A stretch of 64,000 nt of DNA from DASVBE01 sp963770375 (GCA_963770375.1 CAVYPM010000009.1:186001-250000), one strand, 5' to 3'. Positions 16,604 through 24,191 are shown, numbered from the stretch's first letter. Notes: a model not told the origin generated them from the letters alone. Program-made: numbers and translations.

Positions 16604-17341
16604 TCACGGCCAGGGGAGGACAGTCAGCTCTGGCCATTGCCGCGTCCAGCGGGCGACCTTGGCCTCGTAGACCTGGCGCGGTGCGAGCGCCGGGTTCGGG
16701 CGCAGGACCAGGCCCAACAGGTCGGACAGCCCGTAGGGGGCAAAGACCCGCCAGCGGCCACCCGGGAGCAGGCGGACGCCGAGGCAGGCGGCGGTGGCCT
16801 CGTAGGTGCTGATCGCGGCCTCGGACGAGGTGTGCGGCGGGCACGGGATGCCGAACTTGGGCTCGTACCACAGGTGCACGCGGGCCTGGTTGCGGATCTG
16901 GACCGGCGCGGGCAGGCCGGCGAAGACCTCCTCCCCGCGCTTGATGACCGCGTCCTCGGCCTCCCAGGACAGGTCCGACGCGTCGAAGTAGACCAGGTCG
17001 TAGTCCAGGATGCCCGCCTCGGGCGGCTGGCCGGTGGTCACGTTCCACACCGTCTGGCACAGGGCCCCGGCCACCAGGTACCAGCCGGGCAGGTCCAGCG
17101 CGGCGGCCCGGGTGAGCACCTCGGTCAGCGTGGGGTTGCGGGTCGCCGCCGCCCGGAGGTAGTCGACCTGCTCGTCGATCGGCAGCTGGCTGGCCGGTGG
17201 GAACGCGCTGATGCCGGAACCTCCGGTTCGGGCGGGCGGCCCGCCCGCCGGGAATCCACCGTAGCCCGCCCGGCCGGCGGTAGAACACCGGAAGAACCGC
17301 CCGCCACGCTGGTCCCAGCGACCGGGCGGGGGGCCCGGCAC
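16604..17341 (-). CDS. Nucleotidyltransferase-like protein (NTP_transf_6/DUF925 type)
   Basis: The C-terminal 190 residues match the bacterial nucleotidyltransferase-like family: PIDEQVDYLRAAATRNPTL, GWYLVAGALCQTVWN, then ILDYDLVYFDASDLSWEAED with the acidic metal-binding pair, and VHLWYEPKFGIPC. The substrate is unknown in the whole family. The start is unclear: no ATG precedes the domain closely. A GTG at 17341 avoids overlap with the divergent gene at 17407, while an ATG at 17416 would overlap it. The residues between the start and position about 45 look like non-coding sequence. Confidence 0.75.
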   Translation of the reverse strand: MPGPPPGRWDQRGGRFFRCSTAGRAGYGGFPAGGPPARTGGSGISAFPPASQLPIDEQVDYLRAAATRNPTLTEVLTRAAALDLPGWYLVAGALCQTVWNVTTGQPPEAGILDYDLVYFDASDLSWEAEDAVIKRGEEVFAGLPAPVQIRNQARVHLWYEPKFGIPCPPHTSSEAAISTYEATAACLGVRLLPGGRWRVFAPYGLSDLLGLVLRPNPALAPRQVYEAKVARWTRQWPELTVLPWP

Positions 17342-17406
17342 GGACCTGTGCTGTGCGGGCGGTGGCGGCCGCTGCGCCCGCAGGTCAGGGACGCAGAGGG
17401 CGAAAC

Positions 17407-17973
17407 ATGACGACATACGGGCTGCTGATCTTCGAGGGTGCCGGGGAGCTGGGATCGGCCGGCCCGTGGGCGGTCTTTACCGCCTCGGCCAGCATCCGTG
17501 ACCGGGACGACCAGGTCGTGCTGGTGGCCGCCCAGCCCGGACCGGTCCGCTGCGGCTGCGGCTGCGGGATGCAGGTCCGGCCCAGCCACACGTTCGGCGA
17601 TCACCCGCCGCTGGACGTGCTGCTCGTCGCGGGCGGTCCCGGGGCCTGCCGCGCGGTGTCCAGCCCGGCCGTCGTCGGATGGATCTCCAAGGCCGCCAGG
17701 GACGCGGCGTGGCGGGCGAGCGTGGGCACCGGTGCGCTGCTCCTGCACGCCGCGGGCCTGACCCGGGGCCGCCGGGTGGCTGCCCACCTGGCCTTCGCCG
17801 ACCGGCTGGAGGCCAGGGGTGACGTGACCGTGGCCCGTGACCTCCGCTACGTGGTGGACGGGCGCCTGGTCACCAGCCAGGGCGCGGCCGCCGCGCTCGA
17901 CATGGCGCTGTGGCTGGTCGGCCGGATCCACGGCCGGGACCACGCCCGGGCGGTCCGCCGCCACATCGAGTAA
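17407..17973 (+). CDS. DJ-1/PfpI superfamily protein lacking the nucleophilic cysteine
   Basis: A 188-residue protein with the class I glutaminase-like fold of the DJ-1/PfpI/isonitrile hydratase group: YGLLIFEGAGELGSAGPWAV, DVLLVAGGPGACRAV, and the elbow region RASVGTGALLLHAAGLTRGR. In active members the elbow reads S-V-C-T-G-A; here residue 107 is Gly (codon GGC at 17725-17727) in place of Cys. The glutamate at the usual position (FEGAGE) is kept. A cluster CGCGCG near residues 49-54 is unusual. It may be a regulator, a binding protein or an inactivated enzyme. It is divergent from the nucleotidyltransferase-like gene. Confidence 0.85.
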   Translation: MTTYGLLIFEGAGELGSAGPWAVFTASASIRDRDDQVVLVAAQPGPVRCGCGCGMQVRPSHTFGDHPPLDVLLVAGGPGACRAVSSPAVVGWISKAARDAAWRASVGTGALLLHAAGLTRGRRVAAHLAFADRLEARGDVTVARDLRYVVDGRLVTSQGAAAALDMALWLVGRIHGRDHARAVRRHIE

Positions 17974-17987
17974 CAGCCCGCGCCCCG

Positions 17988-18740
17988 CTACGAGGGCGGG
18001 CCCGGGAGGCGGGCCCGGTAGAGCCGCTCCAGCGCGGCCCAGTGGCGAGCCTCCGCGGCCGGGTCGTAGGTCGGGTTGTCGGGCACCGCGAAGCCGTGCT
18101 TCGCGGGATAGGTCTCGACGGTGTGGTCGGTCCCCGCGGCGGCCAGCGCGCTGTGCAGGAGCTCAGCCTGCTCGGCCGTGAAGTGGCTATCGTCCGTCGC
18201 GCCGGCGACGTAGACCGTGGCGGTGATCTGGCCGGCCAGCAGGTGCGGGCTCGACGGGTCGCCGGCCACCGCCAGCCTGCCGCCGTGGAACGAGGCCGCC
18301 GCGGCGATCCTGGCCCCGATCCCGCCCGCGGCGAGCAGTGACATGCGCCCGCCCAGGCAGTAGCCGGTGGTGCCGATCGCGGGCCCGCGCACTTCCGGGC
18401 GGTCCAGCAGGAAGCCCGCGTAGGCCCCGGAATCGGCGATGATCCGGTCGTTGGTCAGCTGGCCCGCCAGGCCCGCCATCCGGGCCCGCTCCCGGTCGTC
18501 GGTGAACAGGGTGGCCACGTCGAACGGTTCCCAGGCGCCGGCGCGGTAGTAGATGTCCGGGACCAGCACGACGTAGCCCAGGCCCGCCAGCCGGTCGGCC
18601 AGCCGCCGGAACGTCTCCCGCACCCCGCCCGCGTCGGGAAAGACCAGGACGCCGGGCCAGGGGCCGTCGCCGCCGGGGATGTGCAGCGTCCCGTGGCAGA
18701 GGCCGCCGGGCGCGGGAATCTCGGCATCCTGGCGTCGCAT
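17988..18740 (-). CDS. Dienelactone hydrolase family protein
   Basis: A 250-residue alpha/beta hydrolase. The DLH signature is present: GTTGYCLGGRMSLL with the cysteine nucleophile, Asp in VAGATDDSHFT, and His in YPAKHGFAVPDNPTYD. DLH enzymes hydrolyse dienelactone to maleylacetate, but many actinobacterial homologues act on other esters. The N-terminal HGTLHIPGGDGPWPGVLVFP is typical. The ATG at 18740 is preceded by ggaggcgg; a longer frame to 18806 lacks a ribosome site. The stop faces the DJ-1-like gene end only 14 bases away. Confidence 0.9.
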   Translation of the reverse strand: MRRQDAEIPAPGGLCHGTLHIPGGDGPWPGVLVFPDAGGVRETFRRLADRLAGLGYVVLVPDIYYRAGAWEPFDVATLFTDDRERARMAGLAGQLTNDRIIADSGAYAGFLLDRPEVRGPAIGTTGYCLGGRMSLLAAGGIGARIAAAASFHGGRLAVAGDPSSPHLLAGQITATVYVAGATDDSHFTAEQAELLHSALAAAGTDHTVETYPAKHGFAVPDNPTYDPAAEARHWAALERLYRARLPGPPS

Positions 18741-18940
18741 GCAACCGCCTCCACTGGGCTCGCGGGGCTGACCGCCGGACCTTACCCGCGGCCAGGCCGC
18801 CGACATTACGCCAGGCGGAGATTCGCCCGGTCGCGGCGTGACCGCCCGGCGGCCAGGACCCCGCCGCGGGCCATTACGGTTGGTAGCGTCACCGGCACCG
18901 CAAATCCCGTATTCCTAAATCCTGATCCCGAGGAGTCCCG

Positions 18941-20008
18941 ATGAACGCTGTGCAGGCTGACCCGCCCGCGTTCGGCGGGCACGACCCGGAGCGCGCGGTC
19001 CACGCTGCGATCTGCTCGGCCACCCCCACCCAATGCCAGGCCCGCACCCGGCTGTACCGGGGCGGCGTGCTGGAGGCCGAGGGTTTCCCGGTCGACGACA
19101 TCAGCGAGCACCTCAAGGACCCCACCGCGGTGGTCTGGCTGGACCTGCGCGACCCTGACCGGGAGGACCTGTCCGTGCTGGAGGCCGAGTTCGGCCTGCA
19201 CCCGCTGGCCATCGAGGACGCGGTCCAGGCGCACGAGCGGCCCAAGCTGGACCGCTACCGCAGCCACCTGTTCATGACCGCCTACGGGGTCCAGCTCAGT
19301 ACTGAGACCGGCGAGCTGCACACCAGCGAGCTGGCCGCGTTCATCACCCCGCGGGCGCTGATCACCGTGCGCAAGGACGACGGGCTGGACATCGGCTCCG
19401 TGGTGGCCTACTGGGACGAGAGCCCTGACCTGGCCAAAGCCGGCGTCGGCTACCTGCTGTGGGGCCTGATCGACAACATCGTCGACGGCCATTTCGCGGC
19501 CGTGCAGGCGCTGGACGACACCATCGAGCAGATCGAGGACCGGCTGTTCGAGGGCAACCCGAAGAACCACTATGTGCAGCGGCGCACCTTCGAGCTGCGT
19601 AAGAGCCTGGCGCTGCTTCGCCGCGTGGTGCTGCCCATGCGCGAGGTGCTGAACGCGCTGATGCGCCGCGACCTGCACGTGGTCGACGAGTCCATGTGGC
19701 CGTACTACCAGGACGTCTACGACCACGTGCTGCGCGCCACCGAGTGGACGGAAAGCCTGCGCGACATGGTCACCACGATCCTGGAGACCAACCTGACCAT
19801 CCAGAGCAACCGGCTGGGCGTGATCACCAAGAAGGTGACCAGCTGGGCCGCGATCATCGCGGTGCCCACGCTCATCACCGGGTACTACGGGATGAACGTG
19901 AACTACCCGGGATTCGGCACCCACTGGGGCGTGATCGTCTCGACCGTGGTCATGATCGTGGCGGCGGTCCTGCTGTGGATCGCGTTCCGCCGCCGCGACT
20001 GGCTCTGA
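18941..20008 (+). CDS. CorA-like magnesium/divalent cation transporter
   Basis: A 355-residue CorA-family channel. The long N-terminal cytoplasmic domain (DLREAD-like WLDLRDPDREDLSVLEAEFG) and helical stalk (KNHYVQRRTFELRKSLALLR) lead to two C-terminal membrane helices. The selectivity motif GMN is intact in TGYYGMNVNYPGF, and the protein ends with the basic FRRRDWL. Known members form pentamers and move Mg2+, sometimes Co2+ or Ni2+, inward. The ATG at 18941 follows a gaggag site. It stands alone and is followed by a symmetric hairpin shared with the converging whiB gene. Confidence 0.93.
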   Translation: MNAVQADPPAFGGHDPERAVHAAICSATPTQCQARTRLYRGGVLEAEGFPVDDISEHLKDPTAVVWLDLRDPDREDLSVLEAEFGLHPLAIEDAVQAHERPKLDRYRSHLFMTAYGVQLSTETGELHTSELAAFITPRALITVRKDDGLDIGSVVAYWDESPDLAKAGVGYLLWGLIDNIVDGHFAAVQALDDTIEQIEDRLFEGNPKNHYVQRRTFELRKSLALLRRVVLPMREVLNALMRRDLHVVDESMWPYYQDVYDHVLRATEWTESLRDMVTTILETNLTIQSNRLGVITKKVTSWAAIIAVPTLITGYYGMNVNYPGFGTHWGVIVSTVVMIVAAVLLWIAFRRRDWL

Positions 20009-20028
20009 CGGCCCGCCCTGACCGCCCG

Positions 20029-20048
20029 CCGGCGCGCTAGCGTGCCGG
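20029..20048. terminator. Bidirectional hairpin between corA-like and whiB-like genes
   Basis: A 20-bp near-perfect palindrome, CCGGC-G-CGCTAGCG-T-GCCGG, lies in the 45-base space between the two converging stops. Only the mirrored G/T positions fail to pair. It suits a terminator for both genes. Confidence 0.6.
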
Positions 20049-20053
20049 CCTGA

Positions 20054-20344
20054 TCAGCCGATCCGGGTCAGTTCCCTGGCCCGCACCGCGCGGCGGTGAC
20101 TGCGCCGCAGCCGGGCCCGGTCCTGGTCGCTCGTCCCGCCCCAGATGCCCTGCAGCGGCGATCCCGCCGCCATCGCGTAGTCCAGGCACTGTGCGCGGAC
20201 CGGGCAGCGGGCGCAGATCAGCTTGGCCCTGGCTTCCTCCCCGCCCCGCCCGGTCGACGAGACCGGGAAGAACAGGTCCGGGTCGGCGTACTGGCAGGCG
20301 GCCTCGGACCACCAGTTCAGCCGCGAAGGGGCGGCGATACTCAT
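20054..20344 (-). CDS. WhiB family iron-sulfur transcriptional regulator
   Basis: A 96-residue WhiB-like protein, found only in Actinobacteria and their phages. The four cysteines that hold the 4Fe-4S cluster are seen in AACQYADPDLFFP and ICARCPVRAQCLDYAM (C-x2-C-x5-C spacing). The G[VI]WGG turn appears as GIWGGTSDQDRARL, followed by a basic DNA-contact tail (RRSHRRAVRARE). Such proteins partner with sigma factors to tune development or redox stress genes. The spacing and length are closest to the WhiB1/WhmD-type group but I do not assign a paralogue. Confidence 0.94.
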   Translation of the reverse strand: MSIAAPSRLNWWSEAACQYADPDLFFPVSSTGRGGEEARAKLICARCPVRAQCLDYAMAAGSPLQGIWGGTSDQDRARLRRSHRRAVRARELTRIG

Positions 20345-20515
20345 CAGGCACCTTTCATCCTGGGCGCTGCGGAAGTCTCGACCTGCCCCCGGTTCCGGCC
20401 CTCAAACGCCGGCCCGGGGAACGCCGCCCTGACCAGGGGCATCGTTTCCTAACCATCAGGCCAGCCCAGACGTCATAAAGGGTGTCGAGATGCTCAACCG
20501 GCACCGGAGGTCGCC

Positions 20516-21082
20516 ATGAGGCTGCTAGCCAGTACCACCCAGCGGATCGCCGCCGCGGTCGCCATCGCCGCGGCCGGCGTCCTGCTCCCCGCCGCCGCGC
20601 TCGCCGCGCCGGTCCTGACCGGCTCGCCGGCCGCGGCAGCCCCCGCTCTCCGGCCCTGCCACGGCCCCCGTCACGAGGTCTGGCTGGGCCTGGGCGAGGG
20701 CGCGGCCGGGATGAACCAGGCCTTCGTGCCGGTCGAGTTCAGCAACGTCTCCCAGCGCGCCTGCCGGCTGACGGGCTCTCCCAGGATCATCGTGGCCAAC
20801 CAGCACGGCCAGATCGGCGACGCGGCGGCGACCGGCCCCAGCCGGCGCAGCGTGATCGTGCCGCCCGGCGGGACGGCCCACGTCATCCTGCACATCACGT
20901 TCCCCTCCCCGTTCGGCCCGCGCTGCCATCCGGCCACCGGCCAGCTGCGGATCACGCTCGGCGGGATGAGCACCGACCTGCTTGATTTCCCGGTGGCCCA
21001 GTGCCGCAACACGAACATCAACCTGCTCACGGTGGATGCCATCCATTCCGGCGTGGGTGTGCCCGCCTTCACCCTGCACTGA
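20516..21082 (+). CDS. Secreted DUF4232 domain-containing protein
   Basis: A 188-residue exported protein. The N-terminus is a signal peptide (RIAAAVAIAAAGVLLPAAAL, cut probably after ALAA). The mature part is a DUF4232 beta-sandwich: VWLGLGEGAAGMNQAFVPVE, FSNVSQRACRLTGSPRIIV, VIVPPGGTAHVILHITF, GQLRITLGG. Function is unknown; four cysteines could form two disulfides. The domain is common in actinomycete secreted proteins and lipoproteins, but there is no lipobox here. An aggtcgcc element precedes the ATG. Confidence 0.88.
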   Translation: MRLLASTTQRIAAAVAIAAAGVLLPAAALAAPVLTGSPAAAAPALRPCHGPRHEVWLGLGEGAAGMNQAFVPVEFSNVSQRACRLTGSPRIIVANQHGQIGDAAATGPSRRSVIVPPGGTAHVILHITFPSPFGPRCHPATGQLRITLGGMSTDLLDFPVAQCRNTNINLLTVDAIHSGVGVPAFTLH

Positions 21083-21107
21083 CGCACGCCGGGCTGCTGG
21101 CCACTGT

Positions 21108-21992
21108 TCAGGAAGGATTACGGCTCGTTTCCGCGCGCCACGCCGCCGCAGCGGTCTGCCGCAGGAGCTGGGCCGTGGTCACTGGCCCCACGCCGCCGGG
21201 CACCGGGGTGAGCGCCGCCGCGGCCGGGGTCACCGCGGCCTCGTCCACGTCGCCCGCCATCACCCCGCCCGGCGTCGCGGTAATGCCCACGTCGATGACC
21301 ACGGCGCCGGGGGCCACGTGCGCCGCGCCGATCAGGCCCGGCCGCCCGGCCGCGGCCACCAGCACGTCGGCCTCCCGGCACACCGCGGCGAGGCCGGCGG
21401 TCCGCGAGTGGCAGACCGTGACCGTGGCGTTCTCCGCGAGGAGCAGCAGGGCCACCGGCTTGCCCACCACCGTGGACCGGCCTACCACGACGGCCCGCCG
21501 CCCTTCGAGGGGAACGCCCTCGGCGCGCAGGATCTCGATCACCGCGGCGGCCGTGGCGGGCGCGAAGGCCCCGCCGAGGCCGGCGGCGAGCTGGCCCAGC
21601 GAGGCCGGGTTCGCGCCGTCCACGTCCTTCGCCACGGCGATGCAGGCGCCCGCCGCGACCGCGGTCAGGCCGGGCGGCAGCGGCGCCTGGCAGATGACGC
21701 CGTGCACGGCCGGGTCGCCGGACAGCCTGGTGAGCAGGCTGGTCACCGCTTCCTGGCCGTCGGCCGGGTCGACCGGGTGGATCTGGCAGCCGATGCCGGT
21801 CTGCTCCGCGGCCCGGGAGATCGAGCGCATGTACCAGGCCGCGCCCTCGTCGCCCGCGGTCGGGTCGGCGACGGCCAGCATCGGCTGCACGCCGCGCTCG
21901 CGCAGGGCGCTGGCCACCTCGGCGGCCTGCGCGCGGAGCCGCGCCGCGATGGCCCGGCCGTCGATCCGCCGGGCTCCCGGTGGCGTGCTCAT
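21108..21992 (-). CDS. folD: FolD-family methylene-THF dehydrogenase with altered catalytic lysine
   Basis: A 294-residue FolD homologue, converting 5,10-methylene-THF to 5,10-methenyl-THF with NADP and, in normal enzymes, on to 10-formyl-THF. Present: GVICQAPLPPG (Gln102), AKDVDGANP (Asp123/125), VVGRSTVVGKPVALLLL, VCHSRT, TPVPGGVGPVTTAQLL. The conserved Y-x-x-x-K stretch reads WYMRSISRAAEQTG, so the catalytic lysine (Lys54 in E. coli, Lys56 in human) is Ile58. In studied enzymes loss of this Lys abolishes cyclohydrolase and can leave dehydrogenase activity. A cyclodeaminase/cyclohydrolase-like gene lies directly upstream, and the ATG at 21992 overlaps the stop of the small duplicate frame between them. 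Confidence 0.9.
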   Translation of the reverse strand: MSTPPGARRIDGRAIAARLRAQAAEVASALRERGVQPMLAVADPTAGDEGAAWYMRSISRAAEQTGIGCQIHPVDPADGQEAVTSLLTRLSGDPAVHGVICQAPLPPGLTAVAAGACIAVAKDVDGANPASLGQLAAGLGGAFAPATAAAVIEILRAEGVPLEGRRAVVVGRSTVVGKPVALLLLAENATVTVCHSRTAGLAAVCREADVLVAAAGRPGLIGAAHVAPGAVVIDVGITATPGGVMAGDVDEAAVTPAAAALTPVPGGVGPVTTAQLLRQTAAAAWRAETSRNPS

Positions 21993-22141
21993 CCGCTGAT
22001 CTCCCGGCGGACCTCGGCGGCCAGCTGGCGGGCCCGGTCGCCGTCGGCCAGGTGGCGGGCCAGCCGGCCGGACGGCGTGACGCGGGTGGCGAAGCCGGCC
22101 GGGGCGCGGAGGCTGATCTCCTGCGCGTGCGGGCCGCTCAT
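21989..22141 (-). CDS. 50-residue frame: duplicated C-terminus of the cyclodeaminase-like gene
   Basis: A complete small frame (MSGPHAQEISLRAPAGF... to EVRREISG) whose last 43 residues copy the end of the upstream cyclodeaminase-like protein. Its ATG overlaps the stop of that gene (ATGA at 22138-22141) and its own stop overlaps the folD ATG in the same way, so translation could run straight through all three. The last 23 residues are identical to the parent; the earlier part differs at nine positions. It lacks the active-site region and is probably a by-product of tandem duplication, but the preserved frame and coupling mean it may be made. Confidence 0.6.
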   Translation of the reverse strand: MSGPHAQEISLRAPAGFATRVTPSGRLARHLADGDRARQLAAEVRREISG

Positions 22142-22270
22142 CCGCTGATCTCCCGGCGGACCTCGGCGGCCAGCTGGCGGGCCCGGTCGCCGTCGGCCAG
22201 GTGGCGGGCCAGCCGGTCGGACAGCGTGACGCGGATGGCGGAGTCGGTCAGGGTGCGAAGGTTGATCTCC
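21989..22270. repeat. Tandem partial gene duplication, period 149 bp
   Basis: Positions 21989-22121 and 22138-22270 are two copies of the cyclodeaminase 3' end. The first 79 bases are identical. The next 54 bases align without gaps but differ at ten sites, all of them transitions, nine of which change the amino acid. Confidence 0.92.
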
Positions 22271-22779
22271 ACGTTCACGGCCGCGGCGTCGATGGCCGCG
22301 GCCGCGCAGGTGGCGGCCACACCGACGTCGGACAGCACGCTGCGGGCGCTGCGCCCGGGCAGCTGCGCGGCTAGCCGCGCGATACCCGCCCCATTCCCGG
22401 CGACCTCCAGCGGAACGGTCGCGGCGCGGAGCGTGGCGGCCTGGACCGCCTCCCGGCGGGCGGCCTGCTGGGCGGGATCCTCGCGGGGCAGCCGGTAGGC
22501 GGCCAGCAGCGCGGTGAACGCCTCCGCGTCGTGATCGGCCAGCATGAGCGAGCCGAGCCGGTAGCCGCGGGCCGCTTCGCGGACCTGCGTGAGGTGCTGC
22601 TCGTGGTCCGCCAGGTCCGGCTTGCCCGCCGAGACGTTGCAGACCTTCTCCACCAGGCCGGCGGCCACGCTGGCCAGGACGGCCGCGGCCGCCCCGCCGC
22701 CTGGTGCGGGGTCCGCCGAGCCAAGTTTGCTCAGCCACTCACCGAGCCGCTGGGCGCTGGCAGGCGAGTCGGCGCTCAT
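22138..22779 (-). CDS. Cyclodeaminase/cyclohydrolase family protein (FTCD_C type)
   Basis: A 213-residue all-helical protein of the formimino-THF cyclodeaminase/methenyl-THF cyclohydrolase (FchA) family. The signature DPAPGGGAAAAVLASVAAGL is near residue 25; MLADHDAEAFTALLAAYRLP and VGVAATCAAAAIDAAAVNVE INLRTLTD regions follow. Known members act on folate one-carbon units, either releasing ammonia from formimino-THF or hydrolysing methenyl-THF. With a FolD lacking its cyclohydrolase lysine just downstream, the second role is attractive. No histidine-degradation genes are near, which argues against the first. The ATG at 22779 is used; one at 22794 is also possible. Confidence 0.88.
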   Translation of the reverse strand: MSADSPASAQRLGEWLSKLGSADPAPGGGAAAAVLASVAAGLVEKVCNVSAGKPDLADHEQHLTQVREAARGYRLGSLMLADHDAEAFTALLAAYRLPREDPAQQAARREAVQAATLRAATVPLEVAGNGAGIARLAAQLPGRSARSVLSDVGVAATCAAAAIDAAAVNVEINLRTLTDSAIRVTLSDRLARHLADGDRARQLAAEVRREISG

Positions 22780-22870
22780 AGGGCAACCCTTCATGATCCG
22801 GACGGATTTCGCACCGCCGACGATGTAAAATCCTGCCGGATCATGCGGGCCGCCTGGCGCCCGCCCCATG

Positions 22871-22903
22871 GTTGCTCTAGAGTAACCGTTACTTATGAGC
22901 AAC
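22871..22903. promoter_or_regulatory. Nested palindromic operator of the ArsR-type gene
   Basis: A perfect AGTAAC-C-GTTACT (22881-22893) lies inside a perfect GTTGCTC (22871-22877) / GAGCAAC (22897-22903). The element spans the start codon at 22895, so bound protein would block both transcription and the 5' end of the message. This is typical of self-repressing ArsR genes. Confidence 0.7.
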
Positions 22904-23245
22904 CAAGCGAGCGCGGACGCGGTCTTCGAGGCCCTGGGCGAGCCGGTGCGCCGCCGGATCCTCGAGCTGCTGCGCGAGGGGCCGGCCCCGGTGGGGCGGC
23001 TGGCCGAGCGGCTGCCGGTCGGCCGCCCGGCGGTGAGCAAGCACCTGCGGGTGCTCAGCGGCGCGGGGCTGATCTCGCACCGCAGCGTGGGCACCCGCAA
23101 CCTGTACGCGCTCGTCCCCGGCGGACTGGCCCCGGCCCAGCAGTGGCTGACCGCGACCTGGGACAGTGCGCTGGCCGCGTTCGCCGGTTACGTCAGCCAG
23201 GCCGGGAACAGCCATGCCGGGAACAGGGGGGAACCTGCGCCATGA
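22895..23245 (+). CDS. ArsR family transcriptional regulator (SRPBCC-linked type)
   Basis: A 116-residue winged-helix repressor: ADAVFEALGEPVRRRILELL, GPAPVGRLAERLPVGRPAVS and SKHLRVLSGAGLISHRSVGT are the usual elements, and NLYALVPGGLAPAQQWL is the common C-terminal end of ArsR proteins that pair with Aha1/SRPBCC genes. The metal-binding ELCVCDL motif of ArsR/SmtB sensors is absent. The stop overlaps the next start (ATGA at 23242), so it forms an operon with the SRPBCC-YCII gene, a very frequent pairing. A nested palindrome covers its own start. Confidence 0.92.
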   Translation: MSNQASADAVFEALGEPVRRRILELLREGPAPVGRLAERLPVGRPAVSKHLRVLSGAGLISHRSVGTRNLYALVPGGLAPAQQWLTATWDSALAAFAGYVSQAGNSHAGNRGEPAP

Positions 23246-24162
23246 CACTGCCGCCGATTCACCGCGAGATCCTCGTCGACGCCCCGCCCGACGTCGCGTT
23301 CGCGCTGTTCACCAGCAAGATCGGGGACTGGTGGCCGCTGGCCGGGCTGAGCGTGTTCGGCGCGGGCGCCACCGTGGCGTTCGAGGACGGGGCGCTGGTC
23401 GAGCGGTCGCCGGACGGGCAGGCCGCCGAGTGGGGCCAGGTCACGAGCTGGCTGCCGCCGGGGGAGTTCAGCATGACGTGGCACCCGGGCCGGGACACGC
23501 TGGCCGCCAGCCAGGTCACGGTGACGTTCCGCGCGGCCGGCGACCAGACGCTGGTCGTGCTGGAGCACGCCGGCTGGGACGTGTTCGCCGACCCGGCCGC
23601 GGCCCGGGCCGAGTACTCCCGCGGCTGGCCCGAGGTGCTCCGCCTGTACCAGGCCGCTGTGGCCCCGGCCCGCCGCGAGCCCAGCGCGAGCCCCCCGCAA
23701 AACCCCTCAGAAATCACCAGCCACGCAGGCAACATCAGCTCCTCAGAGACCATGAGCCCCGCGGAAGCCGCGCGGGCGCCAGCTTCCGGCGAGGAGGGCG
23801 CGGGCCAGGACGGCGCGGGCCAGGACGGCGATGGCGACGGCGGCGAGGCGACCTGGGTGGCGCTGGAGCACCGGGCCGGGCCGGCCGCGTCGCCCGACGT
23901 CAGCCTGTTCGCTCAGCCGCAGTTCCGCGATCACATCGACTTCCTGCAGCGGATGGCCGGCCAGGGCTACCTGATCGCGGCCGGCCCGCTGCCCAGTGAG
24001 CCCGGCGCGGGGATGGCGATCCTGCGCCTGCCCGGCGCAGGCCGGCTGGCCGAGGCGACCCGCCTGGCCACCGAGGAGGACGCCAGCGTCGTGGCCGGCT
24101 TCTTCACCGTCACGGTGCGCCCCTGGCAGGTCATGCTCACCGGATCCGCCCTGGACGGCTGA
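23242..24162 (+). CDS. SRPBCC (AHSA1-like) domain fused to a YCII-related domain
   Basis: A 306-residue two-domain protein. Residues 1-140 form an activator-of-Hsp90-like SRPBCC domain (HREILVDAPPDVAFALFTSK, GDWWPL, EFSMTWHPGRD, VVLEHAGWDVF, GWPEVLRLYQ). Residues 141-205 are a low-complexity, acidic and Gly/Ser-rich linker. Residues 206-306 form a YCII-like domain (DHIDFLQRMAGQGYLIAAGP, GMAILRLPGAGRLAEATRLA). Both kinds of domain are usually separate genes of about 100-150 residues. It is the second gene of the ArsR operon. Ligand unknown. Confidence 0.86.
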   Translation: MTLPPIHREILVDAPPDVAFALFTSKIGDWWPLAGLSVFGAGATVAFEDGALVERSPDGQAAEWGQVTSWLPPGEFSMTWHPGRDTLAASQVTVTFRAAGDQTLVVLEHAGWDVFADPAAARAEYSRGWPEVLRLYQAAVAPARREPSASPPQNPSEITSHAGNISSSETMSPAEAARAPASGEEGAGQDGAGQDGDGDGGEATWVALEHRAGPAASPDVSLFAQPQFRDHIDFLQRMAGQGYLIAAGPLPSEPGAGMAILRLPGAGRLAEATRLATEEDASVVAGFFTVTVRPWQVMLTGSALDG

Positions 24163-24191
24163 CCGGGCGGCCGGGTGCCATGCTGGCTGCC

